Assembly (NCBI GenBank): GCA_036365145.1
Contig: JAEOAD010000055.1
Location: forward strand, 1,364,001 to 1,428,000
DNA length: 64,000 nucleotides
DNA from: Orientallactaga sibirica
Lineage: Eukaryota > Chordata > Mammalia > Rodentia > Dipodidae
Reading direction: 5' to 3'
Of the stretch, positions 10,640 to 22,305 are shown in pieces. Position 1 is the stretch's first letter. The number at the start of each line of letters is the position of its first letter. The notes beneath the pieces are model-generated. The model was not told where the DNA came from. It was given only the letters and a program-made list of their open reading frames with translations, and did no database searches. Both the position numbers and the translations under genes were made by a program.

Positions 10640-11620
10640 AAGGAATGAGCTTTTATGGGAGCAGTGAGTGGCACAGGAACACTTCTGTCATGTATATGTT
10701 CAATTGTATCTGTCAGTTTGTTTTTAATTTTAATTTAATTTAATTTTTTTGTTTTTGAGGTAGGGTCTTGCTCTAGCCTAGACTGACCTGGAATTCACTA
10801 TGTAGTCTCAGGGTGGGCCTCAAATTCATGGTGATTCTCCTACCTCTGTCTCTCAAGTGCTGGGATTAAAGGTGTGCACCACCATACCCAGCTTATTTTT
10901 AATTTTTTTTTTCCAGGTGGGGTTTCACTCTAGCCCAGGCTGACCTGGAATTAACTATGTAGTCTCAGGGTGGCCTCGAACTCCCAGTGCTTCTCCTACC
11001 TCTGCCTCCCGAGTGCTGGGATTAAAGTCGTGCACCACCATGCCTGGCTTTACTTTTAATTTTTAATTTTATTTTTTTAATTATTAATTTTTTATTGACA
11101 ACTTCTATACTTACATACAAAAAACACATGATACTTCCCTCCCCTCCCCCATTCCACTTTAGAACTCCAATCTCCATCATATCCCCTCCCTCTCTCCATT
11201 AGTCTCTCTTTTAATTTGATGTCATCTTTTTCTTCTATTTTGAGGGTCTTGCAAAGGTATTGCTAGGCACTGCAATGTTTATTTTATTTTTGTTTGAGAC
11301 AGAGAGAAAGGGAGAGAGAAAGAGAGAGAGAGAGAATGGGCATGCCAGGGCCTCTAGCCAGTGCAAGTGAACTCCAGACACATGTACTACCTTGTGCATC
11401 TGGCTCATGTGAGACCTGGAGAATGGAACCTAGGTCCTTAAGTTTTGCAGGCAAGTGCTTTAACTGCTAAGCCATGTCGCCAGCCCTTATCTGTCAGTTT
11501 TAAGTGAGTGAACGAATGAAGAGCAGTGAGTGATACAGCAGCACTATTATCATGTATGTATACGTTCAATTTTATCTGTCAGTTTGAAATGAATGAATGA
11601 GTCAATGAAGGGGTCATGGA
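10640..11620. repeat. Imperfect ~84-bp repeat interrupted by four inserts
   Basis: 'gcagtgagtg...cattatcatgtat...gttcaattttatctgtcagttt'-like units occur at about 10661-10720 and 11523-11585. 'atctgtcagttt' also occurs at 11490. Between them lie B1 (-) 10745-10893, B1 (-) 10907-11050, an L1 3' end (-) 11075-11277 and a tRNA-SINE (-) 11279-11487. Confidence 0.65.
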
Positions 11621-12489
11621 CTTTAGCATAATAAAGCTTTATTAAATGTTACCTTTATTCTTGGCACTAGGCATGTAGGAATATCCAGTGCTTGGGGTAG
11701 CTTAAGATAGACTCTACTGAGTATAAAAAGTTCTCTGGAGCTTCTCCAGACACAGAGAGTGACTTCTATGGAAATATGACTCTGCTATCAAAGCCCCTGG
11801 CCTTCAGCCCTCTTAGCATCTTACCCAGCCCTGCCCGTTCTGCCAAATTACAGGCACATCAGATTTCCAGAGAGAATCATTTTTGGCATGAGGGGTGTTT
11901 GGTTCGACAGAGTCTTTCTTGTTGTTTTGCTGCTGGGAAGGCCAGACTAGCCCCCCAAAACACAAAACTGTATGCCACAATTTCCTTGGCTTTTTGTGGG
12001 AAAGTATACTTCCCAGTGTTGCTGGGAAGAGTAAATTAAATGAGAAGATTTAAAGTGCTTCCACGGTGTCTGAAACTATGGTGCCTATAAGTGATAGTGA
12101 TGGTGGTGATAGCATTAGTCCTTTTTATGATCCCATTGCACTCTATTCTTTACAGGATGTGCATCTTCTCATAATGACTTGTTCTATAAATGCCTTTCTC
12201 AGTAGATTGCCTGCTCCAGAGAGCAGGGCCTGTGCCATCTTATTTTCTTTCTATCACATCCCTAATGTTGGCCCTAGGCTGGCTCATCACCAGTGTTGAG
12301 TCAATATTTATTAAGGAAATGATTATACATGATAACTGGTAGTGTTGGGAAGGGAGGGGAAGCTCTGGGGACACAAAGGAGAAGTCCCTAACTGCATGAG
12401 CCATCAGAGAAGGCTTGTATTGAACTTGCCTTGCACAAAGGAGGTGCAAGTCTGCTCTTTATGACTAAATTGAGAGGACCTGTGGGTTT
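11621..12489. other. Intronic sequence with an L2/MIR tail
   Basis: Mostly single-copy. 12205-12315 ('gagagcagggcctgtgccatctta' to 'gagtcaatatttattaaggaaatg') looks like the 3' end of an ancient L2/MIR element. No exon seen. Confidence 0.5.
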
Positions 12490-12847
12490 TTTTTTTCCCC
12501 AGGTTTTTTCAAGGTAGGGTCTCACTCTAGCTCAGCCTGACCTGGAATTTGCTATGTAGTCTCAGGGTGGCCTTGAACTCATGGCAGTCCTCCTACCTCT
12601 GCCTCCCTAGTGCTGGGATTGAAGGTGTGCGGTCTCCAAGCCCAGCTGATTGTAAACTCTTTGAGGGCTGGGATTGGGGTTTCTATTTCTTTGGTATCTT
12701 TCCTTAGAGTAGTTGAAGTAGCACACAGCAAGTGCTTAATAAGTTCTCATTCTATGACCCTTACCAATAGGATGCTGGGAGCATGCTTTTTCCAATTTGT
12801 CACACTTACAATACCTTGGACATTTCTCAACTTCTCTTTGTGTTTTG

Positions 12848-12878
<31 letters not shown>

Positions 12879-13020
12879 TTGAGGTAGGGTCTCACTCTGC
12901 CTTTACTGGACTGACCTGGAATTCACTATGTGGTCTCAGGCTGGCCTTGAACTCATAGCGATCCTTCTACCTCAGTCTCCCTAGTGCTGAAATTAAAGGT
13001 GTGCACCACCATGCCTGCCC
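12490..13020 (-). repeat. B1, MIR/L2 tail, (TTTTG)n, B1
   Basis: B1 on - 12490-12648. A diverged L2/MIR tail 12655-12750 ('gtgcttaataagttct'). A TTTTG run 12841-12876. B1 on - 12877-13020. Confidence 0.75.
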
Positions 13021-13042
13021 TTAACTTCTTCAAATACTGTTT

Positions 13043-13430
13043 GGGCTAGTGAGATGGCTCAGTGGTTAAGGCTCTTGCCTGCCAAGCCTAATGACCCAAG
13101 GATTTCCCAGGATCCACATAAAGCCAGATGCACAGCTTGTACATGTGTCTGCAGTTTGTTTGCAGTGGCAAAGTATCCCAGTAACCTGGGCCACAAACTT
13201 GCCTTCCGAACACCTCAGTTTTCTCTTTGTAAAATAGGAGTAGCAATGTGGACATTCCTGTACAAAAGTGTCTTGGAGGCCAGGCGTGGTGGTGCACACC
13301 TTTAATCCCAGCACTTGGGAGGCAGAGGTAGGAGGATCACCATGAGTTCGAGGTTACCCTGAGAATACATAGTAAATTCAAGGTCAGCCTGGGCTAGAAA
13401 GAGACCCTGTCTTGAACCCTCCCCCCAAAA
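13043..13430 (+). repeat. Truncated tRNA-SINE, MIR scrap, B1
   Basis: tRNA-SINE 13043-13170 lacks its CT tail. 'cctcagttttctctttgtaaaatagg' near 13212 is the typical MIR phrase. B1 on + 13278-13430. Confidence 0.7.
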
Positions 13431-13682
13431 ATTGACTTGGTAACTTATTACCCTTTAAAGGAACATAGTACAATCCTCTGAGAACCTAAAAAAGGCTATG
13501 TGGCCCATCCCTGTGAGTCTAGGCCAGTTCTAGAAGTGCCAAGGTTTGTTGGTAAACAGTAGTCTATCATTCCTACCACTTTTCTCCTACCCTCCCTTTC
13601 TTTCTTGCCTGGTTGTCCTGCATGTGCAGTTAGAGTGGGCTTCAAAACACAGCTCTCTGTTCATGTATATCCCTTGAAGATA

Positions 13683-14057
13683 TCTTTTTTTTTTTTTTTT
13701 TTTTGGTTTATTGAGGTAGGGTCTCACTCTAGCTCAGGCTGACCTGGAATTCACTATGTAATCTCAGGGTAGACTTGAACTCACGGCGATCCTCCTACCT
13801 TTGCCTCCCAAGTGCTGGGATTAAAGGCATGCACCACCACACCCGGCCGAAGATATCTTTTTTAAAAAAGTATTATTTATTTGACAGAGAGAGAGGAAGG
13901 AAGGGGGAGAGAATGGACGCGCCAGGGCCTCCAGCCACTGCAAATGAACTCCAGACACGTGTGCCCCCTTGTGCACCTAGCTAATGTGGGTCCTGGGAAA
14001 TCTAACCCTTTGGCTTTGCAGGCAAATGCCTTAACTGCTAAGCTATCCCTCTAGCCC
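13683..14057 (-). repeat. B1 followed by tRNA-SINE
   Basis: B1 on - 13683-13848, flanked by 'gaagatatcttttt' on both sides (13677 and 13849). tRNA-SINE on - 13862-14057. A related 'gaatatatcttt' follows at 14061, so both probably used the same site. Confidence 0.85.
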
Positions 14058-14069
14058 CTTGAATATATC

Positions 14070-14720
14070 TTTAAAAAAAATTTTATTGACAACATCTATA
14101 ATTATAGACAACCATGTTAATTCCCTCTCCTGCCCCACTTTCCCTTTCACAAATCTACTCTCCATCAAATCCCCTCTCCCTATCTCAATTAGTCTCTCTT
14201 TTATTTTGTAGCCATCATCTTTTCCTCCTATTATGAGGGTGTAACAGACAGCTTCAAGTTCTCTGAGATGAACTTCCAGACCAGGCACAGTTATGGAGGA
14301 AGGGATATTATTTATTGAAGCTTACAGATCCAGGGGAAGTTCCATAATGGCAGGAGAAACTAGCCTGCCTTCACAGGGCCAAACAGAGAGAAAAGCCACC
14401 AGCAGCACAGCACACAGAGCACTTCAGGAACTCCCGCTAGGCACACTTTGCATATCTTTACAGTGGAATCTCAAACCCACCACCACCACTCCTTAAGAAC
14501 CGCCCAGTGACATTGCCTCTAGCAAGGTGGCTGCAGATGCAAACTATAAACTAATAAAACACTGAATATATTGGGGCCATATATTCAAACTACCACAGAA
14601 GGTCTTGTGTACTGTGAAGTCATGGATATCCAGGCCATTTTGTGTCTGGAAGATTGCATTGTAAGCATTCCTACCCTTTGTTTAGCTCTTACATTCTTTC
14701 TGCCACCTCCTTGATACCTT
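14070..14720 (-). mobile_element. L1 3'-UTR fragment, split by an LTR
   Basis: The antisense L1 3' end runs 14070-14239 and continues at 14598-14720 ('ggtcttgtgt...catggatatccagg'). The gap is filled by the LTR at 14240-14597. Compare 17850-17960, where the same sequence is uninterrupted. Confidence 0.78.
14240..14597 (-). mobile_element. Solo LTR, MaLR-like
   Basis: The element begins TG and ends CA. On its sense (-) strand it starts 'tgtggtagtttgaatatatg' and holds an AATAAA signal near the other end. It is flanked by gaggg (14235-14239) and gaagg (14598-14602), a 5-bp duplication with one change, as ERVL/MaLR elements make. No internal retroviral sequence is present. The family name is by resemblance only. 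Confidence 0.75.
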
Positions 14721-14826
14721 TAATATCTCCCATGGCATTCTGAAGGTCTGAACTCAATCAGTAGGAACAAAAGAGAGAGGAGGATGGATGTGAGAAAAAT
14801 TCTGTTCAGTAAAATTATGTAGAGTA

Positions 14827-14908
14827 GGGAGAGGGGTTGTAGCTCAATGATAGGGCACATGTTTGGCATGTACAAGGCCCTGAGTTCAACCCCCAGCACC
14901 CCCACAAA
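14827..14908 (+). repeat. ID-type SINE
   Basis: 'ggggttgtagctcaatgata' and 'caaggccctgagttcaaccc' match the tRNA-Ala/BC1-like ID core. The tail is not A-rich, so it is an old copy. Confidence 0.7.
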
Positions 14909-15934
14909 GAGCTTTTCTGTGGAAACTAGTGTATGGTATTAGATGCAGTTAAGCTATTGCTGGCTATGCTGTGCCTTGACTCAGAACTGCAATATAATAA
15001 TATCACAATGGTCTTCTGATAGTGTAGATTGGTTCAGACAGATGTAGGCCAGCATGGAAAAGCAAGGGCCATGCTAAGAGGAATGGATACTGGAATCAGC
15101 TTTCTTTGTTCTACTAGGGCAACAACTTTGAAGAGCCCTGGCACTTTCCTCCCTTATAAAAAGCCTCTTTCCTACTGGCTTCAGAGACGCTCCTCCCTCT
15201 CTGCTGGAAGTTTTCCCTGCTCCCTTTGTATTCAGGCTGTCAGCATTCTTGGAGCTCTGTCTGCAGTGCTGACTCTCATGATAATGGTCCTCCTTGCAGC
15301 TTTCAGCCAGGGTGTGGTGGTCTCTGACCCTGTGCGAGGGTGGTGGGCTTTTCATGGTCACCACTGTTGAGAATTTTAGTAATGCAGTAGAGCCTGCACT
15401 GGGAAAACCTCTGTATTGCAGTTAGAGAATGCTGGGTTTTAGTTCTTGGGATCTGTCCTGTCTGGCTCTGAGACTCTGGAGGATAAATCTAATCCTTCTG
15501 CCTTCATATTCATCCCACACAAAGATGAAGAATCAGGACAAAAACCAGCTCTAAATTCTTCCTGTTCTGAAGTTCTAAAATAGCAACTTACCATGGTTTG
15601 TATGTGCCAGGCACATGCTGGGTTGAGGACTATAAAAATGAAAATAATGGTTAAGTTAGTGCTTGAGTCTTTAAATATATGCCACACTTTGTATTAAGCA
15701 CCTTACTCACATTCCTAGAACATCTGTGAGATCAGTTGTGTCATCCGTATTCCCGGCTTTGTGAACCGATCTTTTCTTTGTCCTCCTCCTGCTTCCCATA
15801 CTGGTTCCTGTTCTCCTAGGCTGACTGGAGAGCATCCATCTGGAGGTGCCATTCCAGATGCACTGTCAGGAACAACTGATAAATTGGTAGCTGCTATTAA
15901 GAGGGGACTTAACACATGTAACTCTAAACTTTTA
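14909..15934. other. Intronic sequence, with possible MIR scraps
   Basis: No exon seen. 15590-15740 has MIR/L2-like phrases ('atgtgccaggcacatgctgg'). The frame at 15029-15370 has no known match and is not supported. Confidence 0.5.
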
Positions 15935-16225
15935 AATATTTTATTTATTTATTTATTTATTTATTTATTTGAATGTGAGAGAATAAACATATCAGGGCCT
16001 CTAGCCACTGCAAATGAACTATAGATGCAGGCACCACCTTGATCTGGCTTTACATGGGTACTGAGGAATCAAACCCTGGGTCATTAGACTTTGCCAGCAA
16101 GTGCCTTAACGATTGATCCATCTCTCCAGCCCCTGTCTCTGTCTTTTAATGTTGGGGACTACAGAGTGAGTTTCAGGTCAGCCTGGGCTAGTGTGAGACC
16201 CTTCCTTGAAAAAAAAATTAAAAAT
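15935..16225. repeat. tRNA-SINE (-) and B1 3' fragment (+)
   Basis: tRNA-SINE on - 15935-16133 with (TTTA)n. Then the 3' half of a B1 on + at 16157-16225. Confidence 0.8.
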
Positions 16226-16387
16226 GATTTCTACCAATAGCAAGACAAAGTAAATCTCTAGTTCTTAATCAAGATAATGTAGTATGACCTCAAGGATAGA
16301 CAAAATGTACGTCAAAAGAATACAAGTTCCTACTACTATATGTCCACTAGAATGACTAAAGCAAACAGTGTTAGCAAGAATATAGAT
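16226..16387. other. Intronic A-rich sequence, nothing recognised
   Basis: Possibly old L1-derived ('actagaatgactaaagc'), but I cannot support a family. Confidence 0.35.
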
Positions 16388-16551
16388 CAGCCAGTGTGGT
16401 AACACACACCTTTAATCCTAGAACTTGGGAGGCAGAGGTAGGAGGATCACCATGAGTTCAAGGCCAGCCTGAGACTACATAGTATAGTCCAGATCAGCCT
16501 GGGCTAGAGTGTGACCCTCTCTCAAAAAAAAAAAAAAAAAAAAAAAAAATA

Positions 16552-16583
<32 letters not shown>

Positions 16584-16588
16584 CTATA
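16388..16588 (+). repeat. B1 SINE and (TA)n
   Basis: Diverged full B1 with a long A tail, then a TA run 16549-16588. Confidence 0.8.
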
Positions 16589-16768
16589 TCCAGATGGATG
16601 CTCTCCAGAGAGGAGAGAACCAGTATGGGAGCAGGAGGAGGACAATTAGATACGGGTGACACTCTATACACTGCTGGTGGTACAAAGTGGGAAGGATTGC
16701 ACAATTGTACACTAACATAGAAACTACTTTGTAAATCTGAGAGTATGTATTAAAGATGAACAGTTGTG

Positions 16769-17175
16769 AGCCAGGCATGGTGACACATGCCTTTAATCCC
16801 AGTACTCGGGAGGCAGAGGTAGAAGGGTTGCTGTGAGTTCGAGGCCATCCTGAGACTAGATAGTGAAGTCCAGGTCAGCCTGAGCTAGAGTGAGACCCTA
16901 TCTCAGGGGAAAAAAAAAAAAAAAGATGAACAGATGTGTCCTCTGTAGCCCAGGAGTTCAGTTCCCAAGGATATCCCCATGAAAGAACATACATACATAT
17001 GCCAAATGGTACATCCAAGTGCAAATACGTAGCTGAGCCTGACGTGGTGGCTCCCACCTGTAATCCTGGCACTTGAGAGGCTGAGGCAGAAGAATTGCTG
17101 TGAGTTCAAGGTTAGTAGTGAATTGTCATGCCAGGCTAACCTGGACTACATAGAGTGAGACTCTGTCACAAAAAA

Positions 17176-17222
<47 letters not shown>

Positions 17223-17224
17223 AA
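16769..17224 (+). repeat. Two B1 SINEs and an (AAAT)n tail
   Basis: B1 16769-16924. An older B1 17035-17224 with an AAAT run of about 50 bp. The second one holds the left edge of the tandem duplication (17069). Confidence 0.82.
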
Positions 17225-17279
17225 ATAGAACATTGGTAGCAGCACTACTCATAGTGGTGCCACACTGGGAATAATCCAA

Positions 17280-17375
17280 ATTGTCACCAACGATGGAAAA
17301 GGTAGAGTGTAGCTTGGTATGCCCAAGGCCCTGAGTTCAATCCATAGTACCACAAAACAAACATAAACAAAAACC
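17280..17375 (+). repeat. ID-type SINE fragment
   Basis: 'caaggccctgagttcaatcc' followed by an A-rich tail. The head is degraded. The same element is in copy B near 23980-24060. Confidence 0.6.
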
Positions 17376-17449
17376 ATAGTGATCTAAGGAGGCCAGATAC
17401 AAAAGAGAATGGACTGCATCATCCCATTTTCATGCAAAATAACCTTGTT

Positions 17450-19180
17450 TTAAACTTTTTATGGACAATATATTCATACATACAGACAATATACCATGGT
17501 CATAATCCCCTCCCACCACCCTCCATTTTCTCCTTCTCAATCCTCTCCAATGAATCCCTTGCTCTTTCCTCCTAGTTTGTCTTCTATTCTGCAGGTCTTG
17601 TTGTAGCTAGTCAGACACCCATGAGGTCATGAATACCATGACCACTTCGTGTCTGGAAGACAGTATTGCAAAGCACTCCTCCTCTTCCTATTGTTTTAAC
17701 TTTTTAAAATTTTTATTTTATTTTTATTGACCAATAATTGCAGACAATAACCCATGGTAATTCCCCCCACACACACTTTCCCCTTTGAAACTCCACTCTC
17801 CATCATATCCCTTCCATCTCTCAATCAGTCTCTCTTTTATTGTGATGCCATCATCTTTTCCTCCTGTTATGATGGTCTTGTGTAGGTAGTGTCAGGCACT
17901 GTGAGGTCGTGGATATCCAGGCCACTTTGTGTCTGGAGGAGCACATTGTAAGGAGTCCTACTCTTCCTTTGACTCTTACATTCTTTCCACCAACTCTTCC
18001 ACAATGGACCCTGAGCCTTGAAAGGTGTGATAGAGATGTTTCAGTGCTGAGCACTCCTCTGTCACTTCTTCTCAGTATCATGGTGCCTTCTGAGTCATCC
18101 CAAGGTTTCTGCCAACTGAAAGAGAAGCTTCTCTAACCAAAAGTGAGAGTAGCATTAATATATGGGTGTGCACATTAAGAGAAGTGCTTACTGGGCAGTT
18201 TGGTGAGCATAGTATATACATTTAGCCAGACATCAGGAGGCGTTACCCCCCCCCCCAGGGCTCATGAGTACCTCTGTTGTAGGTTTTCAGTATCAGGGAT
18301 ATATTCCCTCCCATGGAGGAGGCCTCCAGTCCAATTAGAGAGTGGTTGGTTTCCCCCATAACAGGCATGCCACTATTGCACCCATTGGCTCATTTGGCCT
18401 GACTGGCCAAATTTAAGGCTTGCAGTGTCCACTGTTGAGTATCACCATTGGTGATTTCTCTCCCTCCCCTTGAACTGCATGCAGCATAGCTTTTTCCAGC
18501 TTTCTGTCAGCAGGTCTACATGGAGGAGGTTTTCAGCTCAGCTCCAGCAGGATTTTTCATTGACTTTGCAACCCAAGTATGTGGAGTCTTCAGCAATAGG
18601 GTCTTACCATTTATTCCTGGTGGGAAACCAAGAGCCTTGGCAATGGCCTGTAATGTTTTGGGTGTATCTGTGGCCTCCCTGGCCAACAACTCACTGGAGG
18701 GTATCCCATCCCTGGCACTGAAAATTTTCTAGTTAACAATCGATGGCTCCTGAGTATTCCATTGTCCAAAAACATAGGTTCCCATATGACTTACTTATAT
18801 CCTCTTAGATTTTGATTAGTCCTCCCTCCACCTTTCCTTTACTCAATCTCTTCCCCTGACCTCACTTTGGACTTTTCACCCCCATTAATCTGTTCTTCTA
18901 CTTACATATACACAATAACATCCTATTAAGTACCCCCTCTCTCCCTCCCTATTCCCTTTCTATCTCCTTGTTAGCTTACTGGCTTCTGCTACTGAGTTTT
19001 ATTCCTACTCACATAGAAGTCCAATCATTTGTAGCTAGGATCCACATATGAGAGAGAATATGTGACATTTGGCTTTCTAGGCCTGGGTTACCTCACTAAG
19101 TATAATCCTTTCCATATCCGTCATTTTCCTGCAAGTTTCATAATTTCATTTTTCTTTACTGCTGAAAAGAACTCCATCGT
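17450..19180 (-). mobile_element. L1 3' end with ORF2 C-terminal part, truncated
   Basis: Two antisense L1 3' ends: 17450-17695 (a related 3'UTR) and 17696-19180 (longer). Near 19040-19175 the strand reads 'agagagaatatgtgacatttgg' and 'aactccatcgtg', which are antisense L1 3'-end phrases. 18200-18900 holds a 3'UTR-like stretch with a C run at 18247. No intact frame remains. Confidence 0.7.
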
Positions 19181-19362
19181 GCTTTGTGGGCCTGGTAGCT
19201 GTCTGTAATGTCAGTGCACAGGAAGCAGAGACAGAGGATCCCTGGGACAAACTGGCTACCTAGACTAGCCAGATCAGTGAGCTCTGGGCTCAAGTAAGAG
19301 ATCTTGTCTCAGTAAAATAATAGAGTGGTGGAGGAAGACACTCAGTGTCAATCTCTGGCTTT

Positions 19363-19398
<36 letters not shown>

Positions 19399-19400
19399 AT
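19181..19400 (+). repeat. B3-like SINE with (CA)n tail
   Basis: 'ggaagcagagacagaggatcc', 'gtgagctctgggctca' and 'ggaagacactcagtgtcaatctctggc' match the rodent B3 3' half. It ends in CG/CA repeats. Confidence 0.75.
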
Positions 19401-19427
19401 GTTATATAGTAATGACATTTTCAAAAA

Positions 19428-19860
19428 CAGGGTCTGACTCTAGCTCAGGCTCACCTGGAATTCACAATGTCTCAGGGTGGCCTATCACAGTGATCCTCCC
19501 ACCTCTGCCTTCAGTGCTGGGATTAAAGGCGTTTTCAAAAAAAATTATTATTATTATTTTTTTTTTTTTTGGTTTTTCGAGGCAGGGTTTCACTCTGGTC
19601 CAGGCTGACCTGGAATTAACTATGTAGTCTCAGGGTGGCCTCGAACTCTGACTCTGCCTAGTGCTGGGATTAAAGGCATGCGCCACCACGCCCGGCTTAA
19701 AACAATTATTTTTAACATTGTGAATTTTAAACTGCTGAGTATGGTTACACATGTCTATAATTCCAGCACTTAGGAAGCAGAAGTAGGAGGATTGCTACAC
19801 ATTTGATGCCAGTTTGGGTTACATAGTGAGTTCTAGACCAGCTTAGACCCATCTTTTAAA
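19428..19860. repeat. Three B1 pieces, fuller in copy A than copy B
   Basis: Degraded B1 (-) 19428-19530, B1 (-) 19545-19697, diverged B1 (+) 19730-19855. Copy B has only one B1 remnant here (26120-26232) and is about 300 bp shorter. Confidence 0.8.
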
Positions 19861-19869
19861 AAAAATATT

Positions 19870-20265
19870 TGGGCTGAAGAGATGACTTAGTGGTTAAGGT
19901 GTTTGCCTGCAAAGCCAAAAGATCCTGGTTCGACTCTCCAGGACCCACATAAGCCAGCTGCACAAAGGGACGCATGCATCTGGAGTTCGTTTGCAGTGGC
20001 TAGAGGCCCTGGCGTGCCCATTCTTCTCTCTCTCTCTCAAATTAATAAATTTAAAATATATATTTTAATTTTTTTTTCGGGCTAGAGGGATGGCTTAGTG
20101 GTTAAGGTGTTTGCCTGCAAAGCCAAAAGACCCAGGTTTGATTCCCCAGGACCCACGTTAGCCAGATGCACAAAGGGTGCACATGTCTAGAGTTCATTTG
20201 CAGTGGCTGGAGGCTTTCTCTCTTTCTCTGTCAAATATAAATAAATAAAAATAAAATATTAAAAT
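19870..20265 (+). repeat. Two tRNA-SINEs in tandem
   Basis: 19870-20058 and 20079-20265, both of the 'gcaaagccaaaagacc' subtype with A/T tails. Confidence 0.88.
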
Positions 20266-20509
20266 TTTCTTCCTATTCCTGTGCCCTAGCCACCCAGTTC
20301 TCCTCCCAGGAAGCCAATTATAATAATGTTTTTGTACATCTTTCCATATCCTTTTGACATATAGCAAATAAGTGTGCATATAACACACACATCTGCTATC
20401 TCTCCCACACACCCTATAGGTGTGGCAGTATCCTACAGTGTCTTATTTATTATAAAACTTATCTTAAACTTTTTTATATATGAGGTCATAAAGAAGTTCC
20501 TTATTCTTT
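20266..20509. other. Intronic sequence, possible old L1 piece
   Basis: No exon seen. 'tttttatatatgaggtcata' and neighbours resemble nothing certain. Confidence 0.4.
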
Positions 20510-20553
20510 CAGCTGCATTTTTTCCTTTTTTTCTTTTTCTTTTTTTTTCTTTT

Positions 20554-20613
<60 letters not shown>

Positions 20614-20745
20614 TTTTTGTGGTAGGGTCTCACTCTAACTCAGGCTGACCTGAATTCACTATGTAGTCTCAGAGTGGCCTCAAACTCACGGTGATCCTCC
20701 TACTTCTGCTGGAATTAAAGGTGTGTACCACCACGCCCGGCCTCG
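20510..20745 (-). repeat. (TTTC)n tract and B1
   Basis: The TTTC run (20520-20612) is the expanded tail of a - strand B1 (20613-20745). The run is much shorter in copy B (26922-26982). Confidence 0.88.
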
Positions 20746-21159
20746 GCTGCATTTCTTTAACAAGTCTGTCTCTTGATTGGCATTTAGGTTAATCATTTTC
20801 AGTTGAAAACCCTTCTTTATCTAATCTAGAGTGTGTTGAGTATGTTTTTTCCCCAGGCCTCATACTAGCTATTTATAACAGCCTGCATAGGTTGATATGT
20901 AGTAAAGCAATACTTTGTATGAAAAGGAAGGTAGAAATGAAAGTATCCTATGTCAGTTCTTAAAAGGAAAACTCTGGAGATAATTGCAGGATTTCAGAGC
21001 TAGGAAGGCTAGAAGAGAACTAATGCTGAGATTCCTTGGTATTGAGTTCTTTAAGATTCTGGTGAAAGGTAAGGATTCTTTCCTCAAAAAAATACATATC
21101 AAATTTCACATATACATTTTGGGGCACATGGGCCCCCTTGAAATTCTGTAGATTCTCTT
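20746..21159. other. Intronic sequence, nothing recognised
   Basis: Single-copy apart from the tandem duplication. No exon seen. Confidence 0.5.
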
Positions 21160-21500
21160 GGGCTGGGAATGTAGATCAATTGGTAGCATGCTTGCCTAAC
21201 ATCCTTGAAGCTCTGACTTGGATTTCCAACACCTGGTAAAACTGGGTATGGTGGCACATGCCAATAATTTCAACAGGTAGGAGTTCAAGGTGATTCTTGC
21301 TACATAGCAACTCAAAGCTAGATTGGGCTACATGAGACTATATCTTTTTTTTTTTTTTTTTGAGGTAGGGTCTCACTCTGGCCCAGGCTGACCTGGAATT
21401 CACTGTATTCTCAGAGTGGCCTCAAACTCATGGTGATCCTCCTACCTCTGCCTCCCGAGTGCTGGGAGTAAAGGTGTGCGCCACCTTGCCCAACTGAGAC
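21160..21500 (+). repeat. B4-like SINE (ID+B1) with B1 (-) in its tail
   Basis: An ID-like head (21163-21235) is joined to a B1-like body up to 21345, the B4 arrangement. A - strand B1 (21346-21497) follows, with 'tgagactat(a/t)tctt' on both sides. Confidence 0.7.
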
Positions 21501-21524
21501 TATTTCTTAGAAAGAAAGAAAAAG

Positions 21525-21845
21525 AACCTCAGGCTGGAGATGTAGCTGAGTAATAGAGTACATGGTTTCCATGCACAAGGCCCTGGGTTCAATACCAGCA
21601 CACACAGAAAGGCACAGATAGGGCCTGGAGAGATGGCTTAGCGGTTAAGTGCTTGCCTGTGAAGCCTAAGGACCCCAGTTCGAGGCTTGATTCCCCAGGA
21701 CCCACTTAAGCCAGATGCACAAGGTGGTGCATGCATCTGGAGTTCGTTTGCAGTGGCTGGAGGCCCTGGTGCACCCATTCTCTCTCTCTCTGCCTCTTTC
21801 TCTCTCTGTCACTCTCAAAAGTAAAATAAAAAATTAAGAAAGGCA
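21525..21845 (+). repeat. ID-type SINE and tRNA-SINE
   Basis: ID at 21530-21615 ('caaggccctgggttcaatac'). tRNA-SINE at 21622-21843, of the 'gaagcctaaggacc' subtype with the 'cgaggcttgattcc' insertion, flanked by 'aaggcaca(g/a)at'. Confidence 0.82.
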
Positions 21846-22135
21846 CAAATGGAGAAACAGAGGGCTAGAGATGGGAGGTGTGATCAAAACAGCTAATTGC
21901 AAAGAAAGTCACCTGCAGTCTTTTAAAATAATGTCACCATATTCTCTCCTTATGCCACCTGGTGCCACTGCTCATTCCTTCCCCCACGAGAACTTCAGCT
22001 TCTGGGTAGGCTAACCTGAGAGAAAAATGGTGAACAATTTTGTTTGAAAGGTTGCATTTTTTAAAATTTGAACATGTCATGATCCAATTTTTTATATAAT
22101 ATTTTTATTTTCTTTGTAATTTTGTTTTTATTCAG

Positions 22136-22305
22136 GCCAAGAAGAAGAAAGTAAAAGTGGAAGTGAGGCCCATTAATATGGGGACAGATTACGAATATGG
22201 AGTTTTAAATATTCACCTGACAGCATATGATATGACCCTGGCAGAAAGTTATGCCCAGTATGTTCATAAACTCTGCAATAGTCTCTCCATCAAAGTCGAG
22301 GAAAG
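22136..22305 (+). CDS. MRPL48: MRPL48 coding exon, copy A of the duplicated exon
   Basis: It codes for [56 protein letters not shown] plus the first two bases of a Ser codon. This matches the centre of mL48 almost without change from human. The acceptor is 'tttttattcag' at 22135 and the donor is gaaag|gtagga at 22305/22306. The length of 170 bp is not a multiple of three; the phase change from 0 to 2 is restored by the exon at 34812. Its twin at 28502-28671 differs by one silent base. Confidence 0.95.

Noticed and set aside
18470..18732. Two overlapping frames kept in both duplicate copies (again at 25145-25407)
   Set aside because: Their conservation only reflects the recent duplication. 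They lie on the antisense strand of an L1 3' end.
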